64,000 nucleotides of DNA, from assembly GCA_052161625.1 (NCBI GenBank), contig CP197412.1; one strand, 5' to 3'. Below the pieces are notes generated by a model. That model did no database searches and was not told the origin of the DNA. It saw only the letters and a program-made list of their open reading frames with translations. The position numbers and the translations under genes were made by a program. Positions within the stretch are counted from its first letter, which is position 1; every line of letters starts with the position of its first letter. This DNA comes from JBKCUI01 sp052161625 (GTDB taxonomy: Bacteria; Planctomycetota; Planctomycetia; Pirellulales; Pirellulaceae). Shown piece by piece: positions 52,344 to 61,470 of this stretch.

Positions 52344-55325
52344 CTACCGCGTCGATGGATTTCCAGAAGAACGGATCTCGGATTCCCCCGGCCCGATCGA
52401 TTCCATTTGCCGAATTGTCGGCGAATAGCGCACATTGGGGGGCAAGACGTCGTAGGGGCGAGGATTGGTACCAGGGAAGTCCATGTTTACGCCTGGACCG
52501 GAGTCCTCTTGAACGCCACTCCAATATCCATTCGCATCCACGTCGAATGCCTCCAAATCGAAAAAGAGCTCGGTTCGGTCGGTAATGTAATTGACGTGTT
52601 GCCGCGCGATCGTACTCAACGCGTTCGTATACGCCTGTTGGGCTTCGAGAAAATCCCGGGCTGCAACGTTTTGGACCGCCAGCTTCAGTCGCAACTGTGT
52701 ACTGATTACTCGCTCGTACGCCAACGCAGCGCTCGCCACCGCGATCGTGTACTGATTGCGGTCCAACGCGAGTTGTCGCAGGTCTTCGCGTATATCGAGT
52801 TTGACCGAATCCTCGGCCGCAATGAGATTGCGGAGACCGACGTTGTAGTTGATCAAAGCCGATCGGAAATTGTTGCGTTGCAATCGTCGATTGAGCGGCG
52901 TATCCAAAGCAACGCTTAATCTTGTCTCGCTGTCATCGAACGAGAAATCGAAGGGATTGCTCGATCCCGACTTCGTCCCCAAAATCTGCGTCGCTCGGAG
53001 ATCGACGATCGACTTCAAGTCGTCTCCTGCCAGCTTGATCCGCCGCCAAAAATCGGCGAGTTCTCCCCGCTGATTCATGAGATCCAGTCTCTGTACCAAA
53101 CCCGTTAGCAATGCTTCATCATGATCCAAAACAATCTCCTCCCAACCATCGGGACCATCGGCTAGGAGCCGATCGCTCAAGTCAATGGTTTTGTCGACGG
53201 TGCTAGCAAGGATCGATTCCATCGAACCTCCATCTCTTCGAATCATCAGTTCGGTCGCCTGACTGGCCAATTGCTCGATCGCTTGCACGAGCTGTACTGC
53301 ATCGTTCTGACGATTGGGTATTTCCTCAAAGAAAGAAATCGATGTGAGATCAGCCCCTGCCTTCAGACCGTTGGAAATCTTCTCCAAAAAGCGATTCAAA
53401 ACCGCGAGTCGCTCCGCGTATTGATCTCGAAGAGCTCTCATGGACTCTTGCCGCCCTGGATCGGCTGCGATCTGATTCGAAGCCAAAGCCAAGTCGATGA
53501 CTTGCATCTCCGCGGAACAAAACTCGACCGCTCGGATCAAGATCCGCAGGGGTGGAGCAGGAACCTCGGACGACAGTTGGCTTTCAAGCTCCGATTTCAG
53601 AACATCGACCTGCATGCGCACTCCGATGACTTGTAATTGTTGCTGCAACTCCTTTAGCTCGCGTTTTGCAGTCTGAATCGCGTCGATGCGTTCCTGCAGC
53701 GAACCCGTCTCCAACGTTTCGTTCGGGTCTGCCTTCTCCTCAATTCGAAGCTGAATGTCAAGAATATTAGCCATGCGGTCCGCGAGAACTTCGGCCACGT
53801 TAGCGAGCGTCGTATTGTCGACCGTGGAAAGCCGCCTTGCCGTTAGCAATTCGGTGCGAGCTCGATTGATCATCTGTCTAGCAACACTCAATTCGTCGCG
53901 AAGCGAAATCGATTCCAATTCGCTCAAATCGACGACCAATACCGTTTCAGTGGGGAGACCGATTCGAAACTTCAACTGATCCAAAGCCGCTTCGAGGGTG
54001 AAGCAGTTGTTCACCAGGTTACTGCGCGTTCGCAATACGTTTTGCTCGAACTGATCTACCTGAATCCGAGGGATTTTTTCCGCAGTCCTGTACTCTGCTT
54101 GGCTCTGGATGAACCCTCGCAAGTTGGTGAAGTAATCCTGGGCGTTGATCTCGATCCCTCGGTAATTCAAAAGGAGGTTGTAGTATTGGTTTGCGATGTC
54201 GCGAAACAATTGCTTGCGAAATCGCACATACTCCCTCGCAGCATAAACAACGTCTCGCTCCGATTGAGTCAACAGTTCAAATCGAATGTCCCGTTGAAAG
54301 ACGGTTTGCTGAAAATCAAAGATCATCTCCGAGCTGATGTCCGTCGCGAACCCCGACGGGCCGTTGAATGTGAGGACGATGCTGTTCGCGAATCGAGCAA
54401 GAAACTCGCCACCTGTTGCCAGAGTCCTCTCGACTCCAACGCCGGAAGGGATTCCCAAGGTGTTGTTCGTAAGTCCCGCACTTCTCGCATGACGGTAACT
54501 GGCAGCAGATCCATTTCCAAACGGCGACGGATTGAGCTCGAACTGATAGCGTTGTCGCGTCAATACAAGTGCAGCACGGTACAGAAGCTCTTTCCGCGTC
54601 TGAAACTCCCGCGAATTGATCGTCGCTAGTTCCATCAACTGCGGCAAAGCAAGCTGTTGCACCTGGGAGGAAATCAAATCCTCATCGGAATCGGGAAACG
54701 ATTGACGATATTCCGCTCGCAGTGATTCGAATTCAAACATGCGATCTCGGCAGCTTTGCGGCAATACACTCCAAGCCTGCTGAGGGATCACGACTCGGTT
54801 CGCAATGCTCCCTACCGAAGGCCCATTGCTCCCCTCTGGAGTGGGCTCTTCGTTGGTACTGGATGATTCCCCAGCCTTGTCTGTTGGCTCGATCTGCTCT
54901 GACTGTGAACTCGAATCCGTATCGCTGAAAGACGCTTGTACCACCGCTCCCTTCTCTTGGAAGGGCGTTTCGCTAGGGAGGGTTGGGGGTGGCCAGCCCT
55001 CGATGGGAACGTTCATCTGGGCTGCAGCGGGAGGTGCGCTGGCAACTTGGGGGTTCGCGGTTCGCAACGGAGGGAGTTCGTAGCCATACAAAACGGGCTT
55101 GGGCGTCGGAAGCTGGGGACAATCCGGATTGGTAGGGTCGTAAAAGCGAGACCTTGTATCGGGACGGATGGAAAACCCAGGCGGAACCGGCTCGGAGAGA
55201 TACGTCGACTTCTCCCGAACAATACTGTAGACATCACGGTCCGCTGCGGTCCGGTACTTCGTTCGCGAACATCCCAAAGGTAGGGATATGGCAATAGCCA
55301 ATAGGAGAAGAAGCTGTTTTTGCAT
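52344..55325 (-). CDS. TolC-like outer membrane efflux lipoprotein (very long)
   Basis: The 993-residue call starts at the ATG at 55325 (MQKQLLLLLAIAIS). It has a lipobox (LPLGC, Cys19) and long alpha-helical coiled stretches with RND/TolC repeats: RVERTLATGGEFLARF, QYNLLLNYRGIEINAQDYFTN, QIQVDQFEQNVLRTRSNLVNN, ERAVALDTPLNRRLQRNNFRSALINY and RNQYTIAVASAALAYERV. It is about twice the length of a usual TolC protein (450-500), because of a proline-rich N-terminus (30-190) and a central helical expansion of about 250 residues. It should form the outer-membrane channel for the adaptor and permease encoded upstream on the same strand. Confidence 0.85.
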   Translation of the reverse strand: MQKQLLLLLAIAISLPLGCSRTKYRTAADRDVYSIVREKSTYLSEPVPPGFSIRPDTRSRFYDPTNPDCPQLPTPKPVLYGYELPPLRTANPQVASAPPAAAQMNVPIEGWPPPTLPSETPFQEKGAVVQASFSDTDSSSQSEQIEPTDKAGESSSTNEEPTPEGSNGPSVGSIANRVVIPQQAWSVLPQSCRDRMFEFESLRAEYRQSFPDSDEDLISSQVQQLALPQLMELATINSREFQTRKELLYRAALVLTRQRYQFELNPSPFGNGSAASYRHARSAGLTNNTLGIPSGVGVERTLATGGEFLARFANSIVLTFNGPSGFATDISSEMIFDFQQTVFQRDIRFELLTQSERDVVYAAREYVRFRKQLFRDIANQYYNLLLNYRGIEINAQDYFTNLRGFIQSQAEYRTAEKIPRIQVDQFEQNVLRTRSNLVNNCFTLEAALDQLKFRIGLPTETVLVVDLSELESISLRDELSVARQMINRARTELLTARRLSTVDNTTLANVAEVLADRMANILDIQLRIEEKADPNETLETGSLQERIDAIQTAKRELKELQQQLQVIGVRMQVDVLKSELESQLSSEVPAPPLRILIRAVEFCSAEMQVIDLALASNQIAADPGRQESMRALRDQYAERLAVLNRFLEKISNGLKAGADLTSISFFEEIPNRQNDAVQLVQAIEQLASQATELMIRRDGGSMESILASTVDKTIDLSDRLLADGPDGWEEIVLDHDEALLTGLVQRLDLMNQRGELADFWRRIKLAGDDLKSIVDLRATQILGTKSGSSNPFDFSFDDSETRLSVALDTPLNRRLQRNNFRSALINYNVGLRNLIAAEDSVKLDIREDLRQLALDRNQYTIAVASAALAYERVISTQLRLKLAVQNVAARDFLEAQQAYTNALSTIARQHVNYITDRTELFFDLEAFDVDANGYWSGVQEDSGPGVNMDFPGTNPRPYDVLPPNVRYSPTIRQMESIGPGESEIRSSGNPSTR

Positions 55326-55471
55326 CGGAGGGACAGGCAAGCGGGGATGGCAAACAATACCATCTAGGAAATCGGCACGCTCTGTATCGATTCTCCAGCC
55401 TGTGCAATTTTTTCCGCCGTAAGAAATCGCGAGTCTTCGTTGCCGGCAACAGGATAGGAAGTTTAGAGAAG

Positions 55472-56743
55472 TTACTGATGACGCAGCGCTTCGATCGGAC
55501 TCATGCTAGCAGCCTTGTACGCGGGATACACACCGAAGACGATCCCGATGCCGACGGAGATTCCGAACGCAACAACAATGGACAGAAGGCTGGTGGATGT
55601 CTGAATCCCAACTACCCAGGATACCACGACGGGGATGAGCACCCCGACAACGACACCGAGTATTCCACCGCTGGTACTCAGAACGGTTGTCTCCATCAGG
55701 AACTGAAGAATGATGTGCCGCTTCTTCGCTCCAATGGCGCGACGGATTCCAATCTCGCGAGTTCGTTCTGTGACCGTTGCGAGCATGATGTTCATGATGC
55801 CGATCCCTCCGACCAACAGCGAAATACCCGCGATAGAACCGAGCACCAAATTCCAAAGCCGTTTCTCACGTTCCGCTTGTTGGAGCAATTCGAGCGGCAC
55901 CTGAACTTCGTAATCCCCTTTCCCCCCATGATTCTTGGCCAGAACGCTCCGAACGACAGAGGCAACAGGCCGAACCTGGTTTTGGTCCGGCAATTCGATC
56001 GTGATTTCGCTGAGTTCGACGCGAACATATTGACGAGAGCCTGTCTCCACCAATCGCTGCACCACTCCCATGCGATTCTGAGCTGAGGTAATCGGAATGA
56101 ATAGATCTCGATTTTGATCGCTGGCGTCTTTGCTGATGGTACGAGCTGTACCACTATCTCCATAGGAGACAACGCCTACGACGCGATATGCATCGTCCCC
56201 CACAAGAAGCGATTGACCAATGGGATCGTCGAACCCGAACAGATCCGTCCCGATCGACTGCCCAATGACAATCACATTGGCCGAACGGGATACTTCGTCC
56301 GCGTTGAAGAATCGCCCTCGAAGAGGTAACTCCTTTACATCCGGCAATCGTTCGGTGGTTGCTACGATGCGAGCCCCTTTGACGTTCCGCTTCGCATGCT
56401 GCAAATTCTTCTTGTGAAACACCGCAGGAACCACGGTCGATCGATCGAGTCGCAGGGACTCGAGGGCACGCAAATCTGCAAAACTCAATCCATACGCCAG
56501 CACATTGGTCGAAGTCGTCGAAGTGGCATTTTCATTCGTCTGTGGCTTCACACTCCGGACGATTACATTGGCGGAACCAAGCTTTCGGATTTGTTCCAAG
56601 GCCTCTTTCTTCGAGCCCTCTCCAATCGAAAGCATCGCAATCACCGACGCCACCCCCAGAATGGTCCCAAGGAGAGTCAGCACGCTGCGAAGCTTGTGCA
56701 ATAACAAATTTCGCAGGGCAAGTCGATACGTTGCAAATAGCAC
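55472..56743 (-). CDS. MacB-like ABC permease without ATPase domain
   Basis: This 423-residue protein starts at a GTG with AGAGGAA upstream. It has the MacB/FtsX layout: helix 1 at about 17-40 (LHKLRSVLTLLGTILGVASVIAML), an extracytoplasmic MacB_PCD domain at about 45-290, and three helices at about 300-325, 355-380 and 390-415. GSIAGISLLVGGIGIMNIMLATVTERTREIGIRRAIGA is the FtsX signature. The family passes substrates out of the periplasm using an attached or separate ATPase; neither is in this cluster. Between adaptor and channel genes. Confidence 0.92.
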   Translation of the reverse strand: MLFATYRLALRNLLLHKLRSVLTLLGTILGVASVIAMLSIGEGSKKEALEQIRKLGSANVIVRSVKPQTNENATSTTSTNVLAYGLSFADLRALESLRLDRSTVVPAVFHKKNLQHAKRNVKGARIVATTERLPDVKELPLRGRFFNADEVSRSANVIVIGQSIGTDLFGFDDPIGQSLLVGDDAYRVVGVVSYGDSGTARTISKDASDQNRDLFIPITSAQNRMGVVQRLVETGSRQYVRVELSEITIELPDQNQVRPVASVVRSVLAKNHGGKGDYEVQVPLELLQQAEREKRLWNLVLGSIAGISLLVGGIGIMNIMLATVTERTREIGIRRAIGAKKRHIILQFLMETTVLSTSGGILGVVVGVLIPVVVSWVVGIQTSTSLLSIVVAFGISVGIGIVFGVYPAYKAASMSPIEALRHQ

Positions 56744-56779
56744 GTATTATTCCTCTCTGGATCCGAATCTCGGGTGCAA

Positions 56780-58390
56780 CTAGGTGTTTGAATCGGAAGC
56801 TTGTTTGTCGTCAAATACGGCGGTCGCCAGATCTTGAGCGTTGATCGCAACGGATTCTCCCTCTTCCAACCCGCTGAGGACTTGAACACGTGTATCGCTG
56901 GACTCTCCCAGTTCGACGGGCTTGGGGAACAATCGATTCGACGCATCTCGAACCAAGACGTAGGTTTTCGAATCCTTTTCGAGAATGGCGTGGATCGGAA
57001 TGGTTAAAACATCGGGGATGTTTTGGACCATAATTTCCGAAACTGCAGTCATACCCGGTTTGAGTCCAGCGACCGATTCATCGATATTGATGATGGTCTG
57101 ATACACCTTCGTATCGTTCCCAGACCAGCTATTCTGTTCAGGTAGAACCGCGACCGACTTGACCGTACCGCGGTAACTTTTTTGAGGGAATGCATCCACG
57201 GTAACTCGCACCTGCAAACCGGGTCGAACCTGATCCAACGCCGATTCGTGGATACGCGTTTCCACTTGCATGGCATCCAAATTGGGAATCGACAAAAGCT
57301 TTTGTCGAAAGATTACGGGTATTCCCTCCCGAACTTCCATCGAGCGATTGTTTGGGTACGCCACCATGCCGGATTGCGGTGCATAAATCTTGCACTTCTC
57401 CAGTTGGCTGCGATACCTGGCGAGTCGCTCTTCTTCTTTCTTGAGAGACTCGTCCTTGGCTCGCATCAACGCTTGCACCTGGGCAAGCCTCGCTTCGTTG
57501 TTTCGGAGAACCTGCTCCAGCGACCGCTTGGCCGTGGCTACTTTGCCCTCTAGCCCCAGCAGCTCCTTGCGCTGCTCGTAAACCTGCATTTTCTTTAGGG
57601 TCGAGAGCTCGGTTTGAAGCTGGTTTAGTTTCGCGGCGAATAGGCCCTCCGCTTGAAGATAAGTCAATTCGATCCGGCGCACTTCGTTCCGGTTGGCGTA
57701 CCCGAGCTTGAAGAGAGACTGGATTCCGCGATGCTCTTCCCGTCGAAGCTCCATCGTCGCTTGGGCCGAGAGGATTTCATTGTTGACATCATCGATGCGA
57801 CGTTTGTTGGCATCGACGGCCAGCTTTTGGGTGCCGTTCTCTTTGTCGATGTACATCTCAAGCTCAAGCTCGGCTAGCTTCACCAGAAGCTCCGCCTCAG
57901 CTTGCGCGGTCGTGTTCATCGTGATCTGATTTTTGAGATTCGCGTCCGCTTGGATCTTTTCGGCCAGCGCATTCTCGGAGTAGAGGACTTGCTCATCGAG
58001 CGCCTCTTGCATTGGATTGGAATCCAGCTCGAGAACCAAATCATCCTTCTGCACCGAAGCCCCATTGGGAATCATCCACAAGACGGTAGTCCCGTTGATA
58101 TTGTCCTTTCGAACGTCTTCTACTTCGCAAACGAGATCAATGTTCGACTGGCTCTCAAGCGAACCACGTTCGAGGACTACAATTTCCAAATTTGATCGTT
58201 CCACCGACTGCCACACGGCTTGCGAAGCGAGATGGCTGAAATTGCTTCCTCGCCGGTAACTGCTCCATCCGTACGCCCCCCCCGCCAGAATGACGAAGAG
58301 CGCGATCCAAATGCGAGCTCGTGAAACCAATTTCCGAGTCTTCCAAACGCGGTGCGAAGGGTCGCGCCCCGAGGATTCTTCCAAACTCAT
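56780..58390 (-). CDS. HlyD-family periplasmic adaptor
   Basis: This 536-residue protein starts at the ATG at 58390, with GGAGG nine bases upstream; upstream codons to 58627 are Pro-rich, come from the repeat-containing leader, and are rejected. A single membrane helix at about 26-42 precedes a lipoyl-type half (LEIVVLERGSLESQ), a coiled-coil hairpin at about 150-310 (EAELLVKLAELELEM, QLEKC) and the second half (IYAPQSGMVAY, VRVTVDAFPQKSYRGTV, VLPEQNSWSG). It links the permease to the outer-membrane channel in a tripartite pump. First gene of the operon. Confidence 0.92.
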   Translation of the reverse strand: MSLEESSGRDPSHRVWKTRKLVSRARIWIALFVILAGGAYGWSSYRRGSNFSHLASQAVWQSVERSNLEIVVLERGSLESQSNIDLVCEVEDVRKDNINGTTVLWMIPNGASVQKDDLVLELDSNPMQEALDEQVLYSENALAEKIQADANLKNQITMNTTAQAEAELLVKLAELELEMYIDKENGTQKLAVDANKRRIDDVNNEILSAQATMELRREEHRGIQSLFKLGYANRNEVRRIELTYLQAEGLFAAKLNQLQTELSTLKKMQVYEQRKELLGLEGKVATAKRSLEQVLRNNEARLAQVQALMRAKDESLKKEEERLARYRSQLEKCKIYAPQSGMVAYPNNRSMEVREGIPVIFRQKLLSIPNLDAMQVETRIHESALDQVRPGLQVRVTVDAFPQKSYRGTVKSVAVLPEQNSWSGNDTKVYQTIINIDESVAGLKPGMTAVSEIMVQNIPDVLTIPIHAILEKDSKTYVLVRDASNRLFPKPVELGESSDTRVQVLSGLEEGESVAINAQDLATAVFDDKQASDSNT

Positions 58391-58534
58391 AACTGTGCCT
58401 CCAAATGGAACCACAGAGTGTGACACGGAGGGCAAAGTCGCTGGCAACCGAAAGCTCCTTCCAAAGCGATAGCTAGCATTGGATTCGAACTTAAGTTGCG
58501 GGACGCGATTTGCTGTGTCTTTGCCGCTCTCTCT

Positions 58535-58574
58535 GGTGGGGTGGGATACGAAAGGGTGGGGTGGGATACGAAAG
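58535..58574. repeat. G-rich 20-bp tandem repeat in the efflux operon leader
   Basis: Two identical 20-bp units, each GGTGGGGTGGG followed by ATACGAAAG, sit side by side, then a third degenerate stretch GTGGGATGGATAGGTGGGTAGGG. The plus strand has four or more G3 runs within 40 bases, a composition able to form a G-quadruplex. It lies about 145-185 bases upstream of the adaptor start. Confidence 0.75.
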
Positions 58575-58746
58575 GTGGGATGGATAGGTGGGTAGGGAAC
58601 GGATGGCGCTTCCTCGTCGAAGCCCACGCCAACCTTTCCTATCGAAGTCGGCGCCGCTCAGCCTCCAAGAGTAATGGAAGAATTGGTGGAAATCAACCGA
58701 CATCTCATTATCCGTCCGCGGCAACCCATCGGTCATTAAATGAAGA

Positions 58747-58768
58747 AAGCCTGGATTTCTCCAGGCTT
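58747..58768 (-). terminator. Terminator hairpin after the 75-residue gene
   Basis: AAGCCTGG and CCAGGCTT form a perfect 8-bp stem with a 6-nt loop. On the minus strand it is followed by TTCTTCATTT. It lies about 57 bases after the stop of the small gene at 58825. Confidence 0.6.
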
Positions 58769-58824
58769 CTTGCAACTTTTCGGTTACGGAACGTCAGTTC
58801 ACGGGCTCGAAAATCACTCGAACG

Positions 58825-59052
58825 CTACTCACGAGGACGAATTGCGCCGGTCAAGCCGCTGTAATCAACACGGTCATCGGAGTGCCACAAAGGCTGCCCG
58901 AGTTCGACGCGACGACGGAGAACTTCGATTTTTTCTTGCGAGCCTGCAGGTGCATCGGTCGGCAAGAAATGGTTGTCTACGATTGGATCGAAGTCTTCAT
59001 CATGACCGTACTTGAGAATTGCTTCAAAGACGTTCTTACACAAATTACTCAT
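58825..59052 (-). CDS. Small conserved hypothetical protein
   Basis: The 75-residue protein starts at the ATG at 59052 (MSNLCKNVFEAILK), with GGGAGG about 11 bases upstream; 16 extra upstream codons are less likely. It is predominantly polar: KYGHDEDFDPIVDNHFLPTDAPAG, EKIEVLRRRVELGQPLWH and DDRVDYSGLTG near the C-terminus. Cys5 is its only cysteine. The function is unknown; conserved small proteins with this ending appear in planctomycetes as far as I recall, unverified. A terminator follows its stop. Confidence 0.6.
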   Translation of the reverse strand: MSNLCKNVFEAILKYGHDEDFDPIVDNHFLPTDAPAGSQEKIEVLRRRVELGQPLWHSDDRVDYSGLTGAIRPRE

Positions 59053-59667
59053 TAAATAATGGCCCTCCCAAAGTGTCCAAGGATAGCGAGCGATTGCCAC
59101 ATTCTCTCGCGCTCGTTCTTAGGGATAGAATGGACTTCCATTCCAAGAAATCTCTGCGGGTGGAATCATCACTACTAACCGCGTCTGGCGGCCACGACAC
59201 CCGCAAAATTTCTTCTTCTTTTCTCCCAACGACCATCGATTATTGACATAGGGGGAGTAAAGTCAAGAAAATTTTAACCTTCCCTTTGCGATCTGCCCCT
59301 TGCCAACTCACACGGTTTCGAGCAGGCAAGGTTTGCGGCCTAACAAGTTTGCTCATTGCGAATCCACCGGGGCTCGCAACCTGAACTTCCTAGCTCTCGA
59401 AAGCCCCCGCTAGTGGCCCTCAAAGGTATCATACGCCCCACAAATCGGGTTCCTATCAGTGCAGCCGCATGGGGGCAGTCGAGAGCTTCCCTTCACTCTT
59501 CGCACATCAGTAGCTGGAAAGTGCGACATTCCGCCCCTCAAAACTTTTTTTGACTTGCATGAAGTACGATGTCTTCCCATGACGTTGTTGACCTCGAAAC
59601 GCCGTCATTGAAACGCAGTAGTTGAAACGCAGTCGTTGGAAAAAGGTGCTGACCCAAGGTGAAAGAA
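59053..59667. other. Non-coding region before the HD gene
   Basis: About 615 bases without a supported gene. It contains the 14-bp repeat array (59594-59635), listed separately. Nothing else was recognised. Confidence 0.7.
59594..59635. repeat. Three 14-bp direct repeats before the HD gene
   Basis: The units are TCGAAACGCCGTCA, TTGAAACGCAGTAG and TTGAAACGCAGTCG, followed by TTGG. The GAAACG core recurs exactly every 14 bases. They end about 33 bases before the start codon. They could be transcription-factor half-sites or a mere slippage product. Confidence 0.6.
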
Positions 59668-60993
59668 ATGGAGTTCCCTGAGCTATCGAGCCGCTGCCCG
59701 TCGATCCGCATCAGTCCTGAGGTCGATGTCCCTGTCACCCCACGCGTGAAACGACTGATCGACACCGCAGCGTTCCGTCGGCTCGCCCGGGTCAGCCAAT
59801 TGGGACTGGTGTCGACTGTTTACCCGGGTGCAACCCACACCCGCTTCGAGCATTCCTTGGGGGTCTACCGAAATGCGGTCCATTTTGTCCAGCATCTGCG
59901 ATCCGATCCCGTTTTCCAGCAAGTGATCGCACCGCCAGATGCCGAGACGTTCATCGTGGCAGCTCTCTTTCACGATTTAGGCCATTGGCCTTTCTGCCAC
60001 GCCATCGAGGATCTCCAAATCCCCGGAATCCCCCATCACGAAAACATCGCCCTCCCCCTCCTTTCCGAACCTCCCATGGCGGAGTTGCTTGAACAGGACT
60101 GGAACCTCACTCCCGTTGCGATCGCAAAACTCCTCTTCGTCGAGAGCGAGAGCGATCAGAGCCGGCCCGCAGAAACCATTCTCCGATCGATGCTCAGTGG
60201 CCCCATCGACATCGACAAACTGGATTACTTGGAACGGGACTCCACCCACGCGGGCGTCCCCTACGGTCGAAACTTCGATCGCAGTCGCTTGATTCGCGCC
60301 CTCTGCATCCACCCAGAGACTCTCAAACTGTCGATCGGCGATAAAGGGAAGACAGCCGCCGAGATGATGGTCTTCGCTCGATACATCATGTTCAGCGAAG
60401 TCTATTGGCATCACGCTGTCCGCTCCGCGACTGCGATGCTCCAACGCACCGTCTATGAACTATTTCAACACCACCGGTGCGATGCGACCGATGTCCTTCG
60501 CTGGGCTCACGCCACGGACCATCAGGTCATCGAGGAGTTGCTATCTCGATCTCGCCATGAACTCTGGGAATCCTGCGCGGCAGGAATCTTCGGTCCCATC
60601 CGCAATCTCTACAAGCGGATCGCCCAATTCGATTATCTGGACGAGCCTCTACTTCATCGAAGCTTGTCGAGGCGACCTTATGCGGAGATCACGACCCTCT
60701 CACGACGATTGTCTCAAAGGATCGCCAGCCTCTTACCGACCCCGGTCTCAGACTTCGATGTCTTGATCGACGCCCCTTCGCACAAGCTGGATGTTCAATT
60801 CCAGATGGAAGTACGTTTGTCTCAGGGGGTATTCCGTCAGCTAGGGGACGTATCCCCTATGGTGCAGGCACTTGCAACGAAACAGTTTGACGACATCGTC
60901 AAGCGCGTTCGAATCTTCGCGAATCCGACGGTCGCAACGGCTGTTCGCGAATCAGGCCTCGACGTGCGCGAACTTATAGCAGACATCCTCTGA
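59668..60993 (+). CDS. HD-domain phosphohydrolase
   Basis: The 441-residue protein was started at the ATG at 59668, because AAGGTG lies seven bases upstream; a GTG at 59659 falls inside that site. It has HTRFEHSLGVY at about 55-65, ALFHDLGHWPFCHAIED at about 92-108 (the HD metal site) and DIDKLDYLERDSTHAG at about 185-200, the family pattern of dGTPase/SAMHD1-like enzymes. These hydrolyse dNTPs or other nucleotides; the substrate here is unknown. The C-terminal 200 residues are helical with no known motif. It is a single gene. Confidence 0.9.
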   Translation: MEFPELSSRCPSIRISPEVDVPVTPRVKRLIDTAAFRRLARVSQLGLVSTVYPGATHTRFEHSLGVYRNAVHFVQHLRSDPVFQQVIAPPDAETFIVAALFHDLGHWPFCHAIEDLQIPGIPHHENIALPLLSEPPMAELLEQDWNLTPVAIAKLLFVESESDQSRPAETILRSMLSGPIDIDKLDYLERDSTHAGVPYGRNFDRSRLIRALCIHPETLKLSIGDKGKTAAEMMVFARYIMFSEVYWHHAVRSATAMLQRTVYELFQHHRCDATDVLRWAHATDHQVIEELLSRSRHELWESCAAGIFGPIRNLYKRIAQFDYLDEPLLHRSLSRRPYAEITTLSRRLSQRIASLLPTPVSDFDVLIDAPSHKLDVQFQMEVRLSQGVFRQLGDVSPMVQALATKQFDDIVKRVRIFANPTVATAVRESGLDVRELIADIL

Positions 60994-61470
60994 ATCGCCC
61001 TTGCGAATCTTCAGTGAATCTTCATTGAATGCAACTTGCTGTGTGATTTCTAGAGCCTCCCGCTTCACCGTCCGGCAGTTACGGAAGATGCAAGCCCCTT
61101 GCGCAACTTCATCATGGTAACTCCGCGCTGCGCGACCAACAGCAACAGCATCTCCTCATATGAAGAGTCTGCGAAGTTCGTTCAAAAGCCCTCCCCCGCC
61201 AGTTGAGTTCGAACGATCATTCCTTACGATGGCACTCGCACAAGTGCTGAACAACCACAAGTGCTGAACAATACGGTGCACTTATGTTGCGATGACCGGT
61301 ATGGTTCAACATTCTGTTCGTCGCGTTGAGCACACCGCACCTTCCGGTACGCCGCAGGCCACGGCCCGCCGGGTCCTTCCTTATTGGCTCTTGTTGCACC
61401 CTTGCGATCGATTCCTCGGGTGCTGCAACATTCCATTTCGTTACTCTGTCCGGTTATCGGGAGTCTTACA
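60994..61470. other. Non-coding region before the DUF1559 gene
   Basis: About 480 bases without a supported gene. A longer frame reaching upstream of the DUF1559 gene to 61384 lacks an RBS and is rejected. The stretch includes the tandem repeat at 61239-61271. Confidence 0.65.
61239..61271. repeat. 16-bp direct repeat
   Basis: CACAAGTGCTGAACAA occurs twice, one base apart (61239-61254 and 61256-61271), about 200 bases upstream of the DUF1559 gene. The function is unknown. Confidence 0.7.

Larger units (their letters stand above)
58391..58824. other. Leader region upstream of the efflux operon
   Basis: About 430 bases between the adaptor gene (minus, starts 58390) and the small gene to its right. 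It contains the G-rich tandem repeat at 58535-58574, the terminator hairpin at 58747-58768 and no supported gene. Confidence 0.65.
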
